Assembly (NCBI GenBank): GCA_045597045.1
Contig: JAZODN010000090.1
Span: 1-28,170 of the forward strand
Source: SIG588 sp045597045
Lineage (GTDB): Bacteria > Bacillota > Clostridia > Oscillospirales > Acutalibacteraceae
Length of the DNA: 28,170 bases
Reading direction: 5' to 3'
The position numbers were made by a program, and so were the translations under genes. Shown here piece by piece: positions 6,726 through 14,855 of this stretch. Each line of letters begins with the position of its first letter. The first letter of the stretch is position 1. The notes below the pieces were generated by a model. It ran no database searches, had not been told where the DNA came from, and saw only the letters and a program-made list of their open reading frames with translations.

Positions 6726-8696
6726 GTGGACCGATTCAAACTGGTGTCAAAATATCAACCCACAGGTGACCAGCCCGAAGCGATCGAACAGCTGGTACAA
6801 AGCATCGAAAACGGCCACCGTGAACAGACGTTGCTCGGTGTGACCGGCTCGGGAAAAACCTTCACCATGGCCAACGTCATCGCGCGTGTCAACCGTCCGA
6901 CATTGGTTCTCGCTCACAACAAAACCCTCGCCGCGCAACTTTGCAGTGAGTTTCGCGAATTTTTTCCTGAGAACGCGGTGGAATATTTTGTTAGCTATTA
7001 TGACTACTACCAGCCGGAGGCCTACATTCCCTCAACCGATACGTATATCGAAAAGGACTCCGCCATCAATGACGAGATCGACCGTCTGCGTCACTCCGCC
7101 ACCTCGGCTCTGTCCGAGCGACGGGATGTCATCATTGTGGCGAGCGTTTCGTGCATCTACTCACTCGGTGACCCGGCGGATTATCGGCAAATGGTGCTCT
7201 CGCTCCGCCCGGGCATGACGATGGAACGCGACGATTTGATTGCCCGTTTGGTGGAACAGCAATACGAACGCAACGATATCAACTTTGTTCGCGGCAAATT
7301 CCGCGTGCGCGGCGACGTGGTGGAGCTATACCCCTCGGGCGCCGAACAAAGCGTTGTGCGCGTGGAGTTTTTCGGTGACGAGATCGACCGCATCTCCGAA
7401 GTGCATCCGCTGACCGGCGAGACGGTTCGCACCCTCTCCCACGCCGCGATCTACCCTGCTTCACACTATATCGTGCCGCCCGACAAAATGGAAGGGGCAC
7501 TCAAAAATATCGAAGATGAGCTGGAAACGCGCGTGGCGGAATTCACTGCCGTGGGCAAGCTGCTGGAAGCCGAGCGCATTTTACAACGCACCCGTTACGA
7601 TTTGGAAATGTTGCGTGAGATCGGCATCTGCAAAGGGGTGGAAAACTACTCGCGCGTGCTTTCGGGCCGTCCTGCCGGTTCCACCCCTTACACGCTGCTC
7701 GATTATTTCCCCGAGGATTTTCTGCTGTTCGTGGACGAATCCCACGTAACCCTGCCGCAGGTGCGCGGCATGTTCGGCGGCGACCGTGCCCGCAAAGAAA
7801 ACTTGGTGGAATTCGGCTTCCGTCTGCCCAGTGCCTTCGATAACCGCCCCCTGAATTTCGACGAATTTTACGAGCACGTGCATCAAGCCGTATTCGTCTC
7901 GGCCACCCCCGGCGAGTTCGAACGGGAACGCAGTGCCGTGCTGGCCGAACAGGTGATCCGCCCCACGGGTCTGCTCGATCCGTCCGTGAGCGTGCGTCCC
8001 GTCGAAGGGCAGATCGACGACCTGTTGGATGCGATTCACGAACGGGTGGCACGCCGTGAGCGCACGCTGGTCACCACCCTCACGAAGAAGATGGCAGAGG
8101 ACCTTTCTGCCTTCCTCGAAAACGCCGGCGTCAAGGTGCGATATATGCACCACGATATCGATACGATGGAACGCATGGAGATCATTCGCGATCTGCGGCT
8201 CGGCGAATTCGACGTGCTGGTGGGCATCAACCTGCTGCGCGAAGGATTGGATATTCCCGAAGTATCGCTGGTGGCTATTTTGGACGCGGATAAAGAAGGG
8301 TTTTTGCGCTCGGAGACCTCTCTCATCCAAACCATCGGCCGTGCGGCACGAAACGCCGGCGGCGAGGTGATCATGTATGCCGACAGTGTCACCCCCTCGA
8401 TGGAGCGCGCCCTGCGCGAGACTATGCGCCGCCGTTCCATTCAGGAAGCCTATAACCAAGCACACGGCATCATACCGCAAACCATCCAAAAAGACGTGCA
8501 TGAAGTGCTGGACATTTCCGGCAAAGAAAAACGCGAAACCACTACCAAGACCTTCCGCCGCCTAAACGCGGCCGAACGCCGCCAACTGATCGATGAGTTG
8601 ACGCGCGAAATGCGTGCCGCAGCCGCTTTGTTGGAATTTGAACGGGCTGCGGAACTGCGTGATAAGATTGAAGAATTAAAAAAGGTGAAAGCATGA
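6726..8696 (+). CDS. uvrB: Excinuclease ABC subunit B
   Basis: About 656 residues. UvrB is loaded on damaged DNA by UvrA, verifies the lesion and recruits UvrC for incision. Visible motifs are Walker A (GVTGSGKT, about 38-45), the beta-hairpin YYDYYQPEAYIP that clamps the strand, the DESH Walker B box (VDESHVTLPQ), helicase motif VI (QTIGRAARN) and a C-terminal UVR domain (LIDELTREMRAAAALLEFERAAELRDKIEELK) that contacts UvrC. Three GTG codons (6717, 6723, 6726) are possible; AGGAGG at 6712-6717 overlaps the first and sits 8 nt before the third, so 6726 is preferred, with 6723 possible. It overlaps uvrA by 4 nt (ATGA). Confidence 0.98.
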   Translation: MDRFKLVSKYQPTGDQPEAIEQLVQSIENGHREQTLLGVTGSGKTFTMANVIARVNRPTLVLAHNKTLAAQLCSEFREFFPENAVEYFVSYYDYYQPEAYIPSTDTYIEKDSAINDEIDRLRHSATSALSERRDVIIVASVSCIYSLGDPADYRQMVLSLRPGMTMERDDLIARLVEQQYERNDINFVRGKFRVRGDVVELYPSGAEQSVVRVEFFGDEIDRISEVHPLTGETVRTLSHAAIYPASHYIVPPDKMEGALKNIEDELETRVAEFTAVGKLLEAERILQRTRYDLEMLREIGICKGVENYSRVLSGRPAGSTPYTLLDYFPEDFLLFVDESHVTLPQVRGMFGGDRARKENLVEFGFRLPSAFDNRPLNFDEFYEHVHQAVFVSATPGEFERERSAVLAEQVIRPTGLLDPSVSVRPVEGQIDDLLDAIHERVARRERTLVTTLTKKMAEDLSAFLENAGVKVRYMHHDIDTMERMEIIRDLRLGEFDVLVGINLLREGLDIPEVSLVAILDADKEGFLRSETSLIQTIGRAARNAGGEVIMYADSVTPSMERALRETMRRRSIQEAYNQAHGIIPQTIQKDVHEVLDISGKEKRETTTKTFRRLNAAERRQLIDELTREMRAAAALLEFERAAELRDKIEELKKVKA

Positions 8697-11521
8697 ACGA
8701 CAAACTCATTATTCGCGGAGCACGGGTGCACAACCTAAAGAATATTGACCTCACCGTCCCACGGGAAAAATTGGTGGTGTTTACCGGTCTTTCGGGATCG
8801 GGCAAATCCTCACTCGCCTTCGATACGATCTATGCGGAGGGGCAGCGGCGATACATCGAAAGCCTGTCTTCCTACGCCCGTATGTTCTTAGGACAGATGG
8901 ATAAGCCGGACGTCGATTCCATCGACGGACTTTCTCCCGCCATTTCCATCGATCAAAAAACCACGTCCAAGAACCCCCGTTCCACCGTGGGCACGGTCAC
9001 CGAAATCTACGATTATCTGCGTCTGCTGTACGCACGCATCGGCATTCCCCACTGCCCCGTTTGCGGCAGAGAAATCCGCCAGCAGACAGTGGATCAGATC
9101 GTAGACCGTTTGCTCACCTTACCCGAAGGCACACGCATTCAGTTGCTCGCGCCCATTGCGCGCGGCAAAAAGGGCGAATACGCCAAGGAATTCGAAGCCG
9201 CACGCAAAGCCGGATACGTGCGTGCCCGTGTGGACGGCGAATTGCAAGAGCTGGCCGATCTCACGAAACTGGAAAAGAACATCAAGCACACCATCGAAAT
9301 CGTGGTGGACCGTCTGGTCATTCGCCCGGACCTTGCGCGCCGTCTGGCAGATTCCATCGAAACCGCCACCGGTTTGTCGGAAGGGCTGCTCACGGTGGAC
9401 GTGGTAGGCGGTGAAGAGCTTGCTTTTTCGCTGAACTATGCCTGCCCCGAACACGGGGTCAGTGTGGAAGAGCTGGCACCGCGCATGTTCTCGTTCAACA
9501 ACCCGTTCGGTGCGTGTCCTCAGTGCACGGGGCTGGGCGTGAAAATGGCTATGGATGCCCGTTTGGTGGTGCGCGACGGCGCGCTTTCGATTCGGGAAGG
9601 TGCCATTCGCGCCAGCGGTTGGGATTACCGAACAGGCGCCACCATCACACGGATGTATTATGAAGGATTGGCCGCGCACTACGGTTTTTCGCTGGACACT
9701 CCGTTTTGTGACCTGTCGGATGACGTGGTGGATGTGCTGATGTACGGCAGCCGCGGCGAACGCATCAAAATGGTGCGCTCGGGTGAATACGGCACCGGCA
9801 CCTATCACCACGAGTTCGAAGGCATTTTGAACAATCTCTCGCGCCGCCATTTGGAAACCAAAAGCAGCTGGATGCGTGAAGAACTTGAAACCTATATGAG
9901 CCAAACGCCTTGCAGCGGCTGCCACGGTGGGCGCTTGAAGTCCGAAAGTCTGGCAGTCACGGTGGGTGGGCGCAACATCATGGAATTTTGCGACCTTTCG
10001 GTGGAAGCGGCACTGGCCGCGCTCGACACACTGACGCTGACCGAACGGGAAGAAATGATCGCACACCAGATCCTCAAGGAAATTCGCTCGCGTTTGGGCT
10101 TTTTGCAAAACGTGGGGTTAGAGTATCTCACCCTCTCCCGTGCCGCAGGCACACTGTCGGGCGGTGAAGCACAGCGTATTCGCTTGGCAACGCAGATCGG
10201 CTCCTCCCTCACCGGCGTGCTGTACGTGTTGGATGAACCGAGCATCGGTCTGCATCAACGCGATAATGAAAAACTGATCGCTACCCTGCGCCGTCTGCGC
10301 GATCTGGGCAACACGCTGATCGTGGTGGAACACGACGAAGACACCATGCGTGCCGCCGACTTTATTGTGGATATCGGCCCGGGTGCCGGCGTGCACGGCG
10401 GTGAAGTGGTGTTTGCCGGCACTCCCAAACAACTGATGGCCAGCCGCCGTTCACTCACGGGGGAATACCTGAGTGGCCGCCGTGCCATTCCCGTGCCGTG
10501 CACACGGCGCAAAGGAAACGGGCAGTGGCTCACCGTGCGCGGCGCAGCCGAAAACAATCTCAAAAATGTGGACGTGTCCTTCAAACTGGGTGCGCTCAAC
10601 CTCATCACAGGGGTATCCGGCTCGGGCAAATCCTCGCTGGTGAACGAAATTTTGTATAAGGCACTGGCCGGCAAACTCAACCGCGCTCACACGTTCCCCG
10701 GCAAACACCGCACGGTGGAAGGTCTGGACCAACTCGATAAGGTGATCGCAATCGATCAAGCCCCCATCGGCCGCACACCACGTTCCAATCCGGCCACCTA
10801 CACCGGTGTGTTCAACGATATTCGCGAACTGTTTGCCACCACGCCCGATGCCAAAGCACGCGGCTACAGTGCGGGGCGCTTCTCTTTCAACGTGAAGGGC
10901 GGTCGCTGCGAAGCGTGCGAAGGCGACGGCATCGTGAAGATCGAAATGCACTTTTTGCCGGATATTTACGTGCCGTGCGACGTGTGCAAAGGCAAACGCT
11001 ACAACCGCGAAACGTTGGAAGTGCTGTATAAAGGCAAAAGCATCTTCGACGTGTTGGATATGACGGTGGAAGAGGCGTGTCAATTCTTCGCGCCGCTGCC
11101 CAAAATTGCGCGCAAACTGCAAACGCTGTATGACGTGGGCTTGGGCTACGTCAAGCTCGGGCAACCGGCCACCACGCTTTCGGGCGGTGAAGCACAGCGC
11201 GTGAAACTTGCCACCGAACTGGCGCGCCGCGCCACCGGCCGCACGGTGTATATTTTGGACGAGCCGACTACCGGCCTGCACAGCGACGACGTACGACAGC
11301 TCATCGACGTGCTGCAGCGTTTGGTGGAAGGCGGCAACACCGTATTGGTCATCGAGCATAATCTCGATGTGATCAAAACCGCCGATTACATTGTGGACCT
11401 CGGTCCCGAAGGCGGCAGTCGCGGCGGCGAGGTTGTGGCAACCGGCACCCCCGAAGAGATTGCACAAAACGAGAACTCGCACACCGGGCGATATCTGCGC
11501 CCCTTGCTGAAGAAGGAGTGA
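8693..11521 (+). CDS. uvrA: Excinuclease ABC subunit A
   Basis: 942 residues, the standard UvrA length. This ABC-type ATPase dimer scans DNA for distortions and loads UvrB. Two nucleotide-binding domains are clear: first Walker A TGLSGSGKSSL near residue 32 with signature TLSGGEAQRIRLATQIG and VLDEPSIGLHQRD; second Walker A TGVSGSGKSSL with signature TLSGGEAQRVKLATELARR and ILDEPTTGLHSDD. The Cys-containing zinc modules are intact (CPVCGR, CPEHG, FGACPQCTGLG; CEACEGDG and CDVCKGKRYN). The ATG overlaps the uvrB stop, with AAAGGTG upstream, so the two are translationally coupled under the LexA box. Confidence 0.98.
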   Translation: MNDKLIIRGARVHNLKNIDLTVPREKLVVFTGLSGSGKSSLAFDTIYAEGQRRYIESLSSYARMFLGQMDKPDVDSIDGLSPAISIDQKTTSKNPRSTVGTVTEIYDYLRLLYARIGIPHCPVCGREIRQQTVDQIVDRLLTLPEGTRIQLLAPIARGKKGEYAKEFEAARKAGYVRARVDGELQELADLTKLEKNIKHTIEIVVDRLVIRPDLARRLADSIETATGLSEGLLTVDVVGGEELAFSLNYACPEHGVSVEELAPRMFSFNNPFGACPQCTGLGVKMAMDARLVVRDGALSIREGAIRASGWDYRTGATITRMYYEGLAAHYGFSLDTPFCDLSDDVVDVLMYGSRGERIKMVRSGEYGTGTYHHEFEGILNNLSRRHLETKSSWMREELETYMSQTPCSGCHGGRLKSESLAVTVGGRNIMEFCDLSVEAALAALDTLTLTEREEMIAHQILKEIRSRLGFLQNVGLEYLTLSRAAGTLSGGEAQRIRLATQIGSSLTGVLYVLDEPSIGLHQRDNEKLIATLRRLRDLGNTLIVVEHDEDTMRAADFIVDIGPGAGVHGGEVVFAGTPKQLMASRRSLTGEYLSGRRAIPVPCTRRKGNGQWLTVRGAAENNLKNVDVSFKLGALNLITGVSGSGKSSLVNEILYKALAGKLNRAHTFPGKHRTVEGLDQLDKVIAIDQAPIGRTPRSNPATYTGVFNDIRELFATTPDAKARGYSAGRFSFNVKGGRCEACEGDGIVKIEMHFLPDIYVPCDVCKGKRYNRETLEVLYKGKSIFDVLDMTVEEACQFFAPLPKIARKLQTLYDVGLGYVKLGQPATTLSGGEAQRVKLATELARRATGRTVYILDEPTTGLHSDDVRQLIDVLQRLVEGGNTVLVIEHNLDVIKTADYIVDLGPEGGSRGGEVVATGTPEEIAQNENSHTGRYLRPLLKKE

Positions 11522-11526
11522 TAACC

Positions 11527-12426
11527 GTGTTGGATATGATCATCATCGGCGGCGGTGTGGCAGGAATGACTGCCGCCATCTACGCCGCACGCGCACGGCT
11601 GAACGCCGTGGTACTGGAACGAGCCTTTCCCGGCGGACAGGCACTGGAGACCCCTGAGATTGAAAACTATCCCGCCGTGCCGCGCACCGATGGCATCACC
11701 CTCTCAAACCTCATGGCGGAGCAGGCAAAAGATCTGGGGGCAGATATTCGCACGGCCGCTGTAACCGCCTGGGAGAAGATAGAGGGCGGTTTTGCGGTGC
11801 ACACCGTCTCTGAAACGATGCACACACGCGCCTTACTGATTGCCACAGGCGCCACCCACCGTCCTCTTGGTGTAAAGGGGGAAGACTTGTATCGTGGCAA
11901 AGGCGTCAGTTACTGCGCCACCTGCGACGGAAGGTTCTACAAAGACAAGACCGTGGCAGTGGTGGGGGGCGGTAACACCGCTGTTGAAGATGCGCTCTAC
12001 CTTTCGCGTCTGTGTAAAGAGGTGTATCTCATCCACCGCCGCGACACGCTGCGCGCCTCTCGCGCACTGCAAGAGCAGGTTTTTGCCGCCGAAAACATCA
12101 CCCCCATCTGGAACGCTACCGTACAGGAGGTAGTGGGTGACACTCGCATGACGGGGTTAAAACTGCTGGCCAATGGCAAGGAAACAACCTTGACAGCAGA
12201 AGGCGTATTCGTGGCGGTCGGCATCCTCCCGAACGTTGCGTTGTTTCCTGACCTGCCCCACGATGAACAGGGCTTTTTGTTGGCAGACGAAAACGGCGTC
12301 TCCCCAACCGACGGTATCTTTGTGGCCGGCGACGTGCGCGCCAAACAATGCCGCCAACTGATTACCGCCGCCGGCGACGGTGCCGCCGCCACGAGTGCGA
12401 TCGAACGGTATTTGAACGAAAAATAA
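11527..12426 (+). CDS. trxB: Thioredoxin reductase family protein
   Basis: 299 residues. A FAD/NADPH-dependent pyridine nucleotide disulfide oxidoreductase that would reduce thioredoxin. It has an N-terminal FAD loop (IIGGGVAGMTAAIYAAR with PGGQ), the redox-active CATC (C130/C133) in SYCATCDG, an NADPH loop (VVGGGNTAVEDALYL and HRRDTLRAS, the NADPH-type HRR motif) and the C-terminal FAD motif GIFVAGDVRAKQCRQLITAAGDG. GTG 11527 is chosen because AAGGAG at 11513-11518 lies 8 nt upstream; a GTG at 11518 overlaps that site. Only 5 nt separate it from uvrA, so it appears to be the third gene of the SOS operon. A ferredoxin-dependent relative is less likely given the NADPH motif. Confidence 0.92.
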   Translation: MLDMIIIGGGVAGMTAAIYAARARLNAVVLERAFPGGQALETPEIENYPAVPRTDGITLSNLMAEQAKDLGADIRTAAVTAWEKIEGGFAVHTVSETMHTRALLIATGATHRPLGVKGEDLYRGKGVSYCATCDGRFYKDKTVAVVGGGNTAVEDALYLSRLCKEVYLIHRRDTLRASRALQEQVFAAENITPIWNATVQEVVGDTRMTGLKLLANGKETTLTAEGVFVAVGILPNVALFPDLPHDEQGFLLADENGVSPTDGIFVAGDVRAKQCRQLITAAGDGAAATSAIERYLNEK

Positions 12427-12430
12427 GATG

Positions 12431-12480
12431 GTGCGCGGTGTTCCTCTTTCGGCAAAGAAACACTGCGCACTTTTCATTTT
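12431..12480 (+). terminator. Terminator of the uvrB-uvrA-trxB operon
   Basis: GTGCGCGGTGTT...TTT pairs with AAAGAAACACTGCGCAC (a few mismatches) around a CGG-containing loop, followed by TTTTCATTTT. It starts 5 nt after the trxB stop. Confidence 0.85.
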
Positions 12481-12730
12481 GCGCGGCTACCGCTGCTACT
12501 GTGCGCCGTTATCCGCACAAGCACGCTCGCTTCACTTTTTCTCGTGTGTTTTCACACGGCAATCACACGCAGCGCCGCCTTCTCCGTCTCCTGCACCGCC
12601 CTTGTTCCGCTTTGCAAAATCAAGCGCAATACGGTGGCGGCATGCTGACAAACGCTGTAAATTTACAATTCTTTCACACTCTGTCGAGGTTGTTGTAGTA
12701 TGATAGTTCCGTTATGAAAGGTGTGAGCGT
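12481..12730. other. Intergenic region without a recognisable gene
   Basis: No ORF with a good start, RNA gene or mobile element was found. It contains a short perfect hairpin (CGTGTG / CACACG with a TTTT loop, 12543-12558) and a possible -10 element TATGAT at 12699-12704 ahead of the next operon, with only a poorly spaced TTCACA upstream (20 bp). Confidence 0.5.
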
Positions 12731-13591
12731 GTGTTCGGTTACGTGAGGGTGTTTCAACCCGAATTAAAGGTGCGCGAATGGGAAGACTATCGTGGTACCT
12801 ACTGCTCGCTTTGCCGCATGCTCGGCAAGCGCTACGGTGTCGGTGCGCGGTTTCTTCTAAATTACGATTTCACCCTCCTGGCGCTGTTTCACATGGCGCT
12901 TGAACCCACACACACCGTCTTTTCAAAAGGGCACTGCCCGTTTAATCTGCTGAAAAAGTGCCGCCGCTGCCACGGCGATAACGCTCTCGCCTTTGCGGCA
13001 GACGCGGCCGTGCTGCTTTCCTACTACAAACTGAAAGACGACGTCGGCGACAGCCGCTTCTTCAAGCGCTGCACACGGCGTCCCTTGCTATGGCTGCTCA
13101 TTCCACTCAAACGGCGCGCCGCACGGCTGAATCCCACGGTGGCAACCGCCATGGCTGCTTATTATGAAGCACAGCAAGCAGTGGAACGGGAAGGCGGCTC
13201 CCCCGACGCAGCCGCGCACCCCACCGCCACCCTGATGGCTGCATTGACCGCGTGCAGCACGGCCTCGGAGGAAGAGCACGAAGCGCGCACACGTTTCGGT
13301 TACTGCCTTGGACGGTGGATCTATTTGATCGATGCCGCCGACGATTGGGAAGAAGACCGACGCCACGGCAACTTTAATCCCTTCCCCCCCGATGAAAACG
13401 GCGAAAAGCCACGTGATCGCATGCGTGCTTCACTCAACTCCTCGCTTGCGGAGTGCGAAACTGCGTGGCACCTGCTCACGCGATATCAGTTCGACGAAAT
13501 TCTGCAAAATATACTGCATTACGGCATGCCTGCCGCAACGGCGCGTGCAACCGCACCGAACGATGCCAAAATGAAAGGAGATACCCCATGA
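12731..13591 (+). CDS. DUF5685-like conserved protein, function unknown
   Basis: 286 residues, GTG start with AAAGGTG 7 nt upstream. The N terminus (FGYVRVFQPELKVREWEDYRG, then YCSLC, GKRYG, LLNYDFTLLAL) resembles the Clostridia family known as DUF5685, an assignment made from memory of the family pattern. It appears all-helical. Cys pairs occur at 25/28 and 77/80 with C69 between them, a possible metal site. Two Asp-rich motifs stand out: KDDVGD at 102-107 and the segment LIDAADDWEEDRRHG at 199-213. The second resembles the D-x-x-x-D/ED-x-R-x-G motif of squalene/phytoene synthases, so a prenyl-synthase-like fold is a hypothesis only. It overlaps the next gene by 4 nt (ATGA), implying translational coupling with a J-domain protein. 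Confidence 0.8.
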   Translation: MFGYVRVFQPELKVREWEDYRGTYCSLCRMLGKRYGVGARFLLNYDFTLLALFHMALEPTHTVFSKGHCPFNLLKKCRRCHGDNALAFAADAAVLLSYYKLKDDVGDSRFFKRCTRRPLLWLLIPLKRRAARLNPTVATAMAAYYEAQQAVEREGGSPDAAAHPTATLMAALTACSTASEEEHEARTRFGYCLGRWIYLIDAADDWEEDRRHGNFNPFPPDENGEKPRDRMRASLNSSLAECETAWHLLTRYQFDEILQNILHYGMPAATARATAPNDAKMKGDTP

Positions 13592-14175
13592 CCGATCCTT
13601 ATAAGGTGCTTGGCATTTCGCCCGACGCGACCGACGATCAAGTCAAAGCCGCCTACCGCGAAATGGCACGCAAATATCATCCCGACCAATACGGCGACAA
13701 CCCTCTCTCCGACCTCGCACAGGAAAAGATGCAGGAGATCAACGAAGCGTATGACACCATTGTTCGTCTGCGCAAAGAGGGTGGCTCCGCCGCCAACGGC
13801 CGAAGCTACGGCGGTCGCAACGCCGATATCCGCCGCATGGTAAGTGAAGGGCGTATCGAAGATGCCGACACCCTTTTGAACGGTATTCCTGCCATTGCAC
13901 GGGATGCGGAATGGCACTTTTTGAAAGGCAGCGTGCTGTATAAACGCGGCTGGCTGGAAGATGCACACAATCACTTTGCTACCGCCTGCCGCATGGATCC
14001 CACCAACGCGGAATACCGCGCCGCGCTGAATCAAATGTCCCACGGGCGGCGAACCGGCACCTATACCACCACCCCCACGGCCGGCGGCTGTGATGCGTGC
14101 GATATGTGCAACGCGCTCATCTGTGCCGATTGCTGCTGCGAATGCGCGGGCGGCGACCTCATCCATTGCTGTTAA
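13588..14175 (+). CDS. J-domain protein with TPR-like middle and Cys-rich tail
   Basis: 195 residues. Residues 3-65 are a DnaJ domain: DPYKVLGISPDATDDQVKAAYR, the essential HPD tripeptide in RKYHPDQYGD, then INEAYDTI. J domains stimulate the ATPase of DnaK (Hsp70). It lacks the Gly/Phe and zinc-finger regions of true DnaJ. Residues about 85-155 are helical with TPR-like features (AEWHFLKGSVLYKRGWLEDA, HFATACRMDPTN). The last 28 residues hold ten cysteines (CDACDMC, CADCCCECAGG, HCC), suggesting metal binding or lipidation. The start at ATG 13588 overlaps the upstream stop, with AAAGGAG before it. The membrane-protein gene follows 13 nt later. Confidence 0.9.
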   Translation: MTDPYKVLGISPDATDDQVKAAYREMARKYHPDQYGDNPLSDLAQEKMQEINEAYDTIVRLRKEGGSAANGRSYGGRNADIRRMVSEGRIEDADTLLNGIPAIARDAEWHFLKGSVLYKRGWLEDAHNHFATACRMDPTNAEYRAALNQMSHGRRTGTYTTTPTAGGCDACDMCNALICADCCCECAGGDLIHCC

Positions 14176-14188
14176 CGGAGGGAACCAT

Positions 14189-14719
14189 ATGAAAACCAGT
14201 GGAAAAGTGGCACTGGGCGGTGTATTCGGCGCGCTCGCCGTGGTGTGCTTGCTCGGCACCGTGTTCCCCTATGCCACCTTTGCGCTCCCCGCCATTGCCG
14301 GGTTGCTGTTGGTGCCGGTGGCGATCGAAACGGGCCGCCGCTGGGGCTGGCTCGCCTTCGCCGCGGTGGCGCTGCTGAACGTGTTGTTCACCCCCTCCAT
14401 GGAATCCAAGGTGCTGTTTGTGGCGATCTTGGGATATTATCCGCTTTTAAAACTGTCGATCGATCCACTCCCTCCCATATTGGCGTGGCCAATCAAGTTT
14501 TTGCTGTTCAACACCACGGTCATTGCCTCCTATTGGGTCATGCTCCGCCTGTTTGCGCTGGAGGAGAACTCCTTCGAACTGTTTGGTGTCAACCTGCCGC
14601 TTTTTCTGCTGGCACTCGCCAACGTCACTTTCCTACTGTACGACCTGTGTCTCGGCCGCTTGTGGGATTGGTATATGTTGGCGGTACATCCCCGCTTAGC
14701 GCGTATTTTTCGAATGTAA
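14189..14719 (+). CDS. Small multi-pass membrane protein, function unknown
   Basis: 176 residues from the ATG at 14189 (CGGAGGG upstream; a longer frame from 14090 overlaps the previous gene and is unlikely). About five hydrophobic segments are seen: VALGGVFGALAVVCLLG, TFALPAIAGLLLVPVAI, WLAFAAVALLNVLF, KFLLFNTTVIASYWVML and NLPLFLLALANVTFLLY. The N-terminal G-rich helices recall small substrate-binding or S-component-like membrane proteins, but I do not recognise a family. As the third gene behind the DUF5685-like and J-domain genes it is presumably part of the same uncharacterised system. A terminator follows at once. Confidence 0.8.
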   Translation: MKTSGKVALGGVFGALAVVCLLGTVFPYATFALPAIAGLLLVPVAIETGRRWGWLAFAAVALLNVLFTPSMESKVLFVAILGYYPLLKLSIDPLPPILAWPIKFLLFNTTVIASYWVMLRLFALEENSFELFGVNLPLFLLALANVTFLLYDLCLGRLWDWYMLAVHPRLARIFRM

Positions 14720-14722
14720 AAA

Positions 14723-14757
14723 CAGCCCATCCGTTTCGGATGGGCTGCTTCTCTTTC
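14723..14757 (+). terminator. Terminator of the DUF5685/J-domain operon
   Basis: A perfect 11-bp stem CAGCCCATCCG / CGGATGGGCTG with a TTT loop is followed by a pyrimidine/T-rich tail, 3 nt after the stop of the membrane-protein gene. Confidence 0.9.
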
Positions 14758-14779
14758 CTTTCACCGCACCAAACAGTTG

Positions 14780-14808
14780 TTGACAGCAACCGCACCATAT
14801 GATAAAAT
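14780..14808 (+). promoter_or_regulatory. Sigma-A promoter of the CotH-VTC-DUF4956 operon
   Basis: A perfect TTGACA (14780-14785) and TAAAAT (14803-14808) are 17 bp apart, with a leader of about 40 nt before the GTG at 14856. Confidence 0.9.
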
Positions 14809-14855
14809 ATCTTTATATCGTACGTAATCATACATCTTTATTTGGAGGTGCCTAC

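Noticed and set aside
9119..11482. Long minus-strand frames (329 and 343 residues) inside uvrA
   Set aside because: They are shadows of uvrA, whose motifs on the + strand are intact. Composition is typical of antisense frames in GC-rich coding DNA.
12427..12730. Possible small gene or RNA gene downstream of trxB
   Set aside because: Open frames here lack ribosome-binding sites and recognisable sequence, and no tRNA-like or riboswitch-like fold was found beyond the terminator and one 6-bp hairpin.
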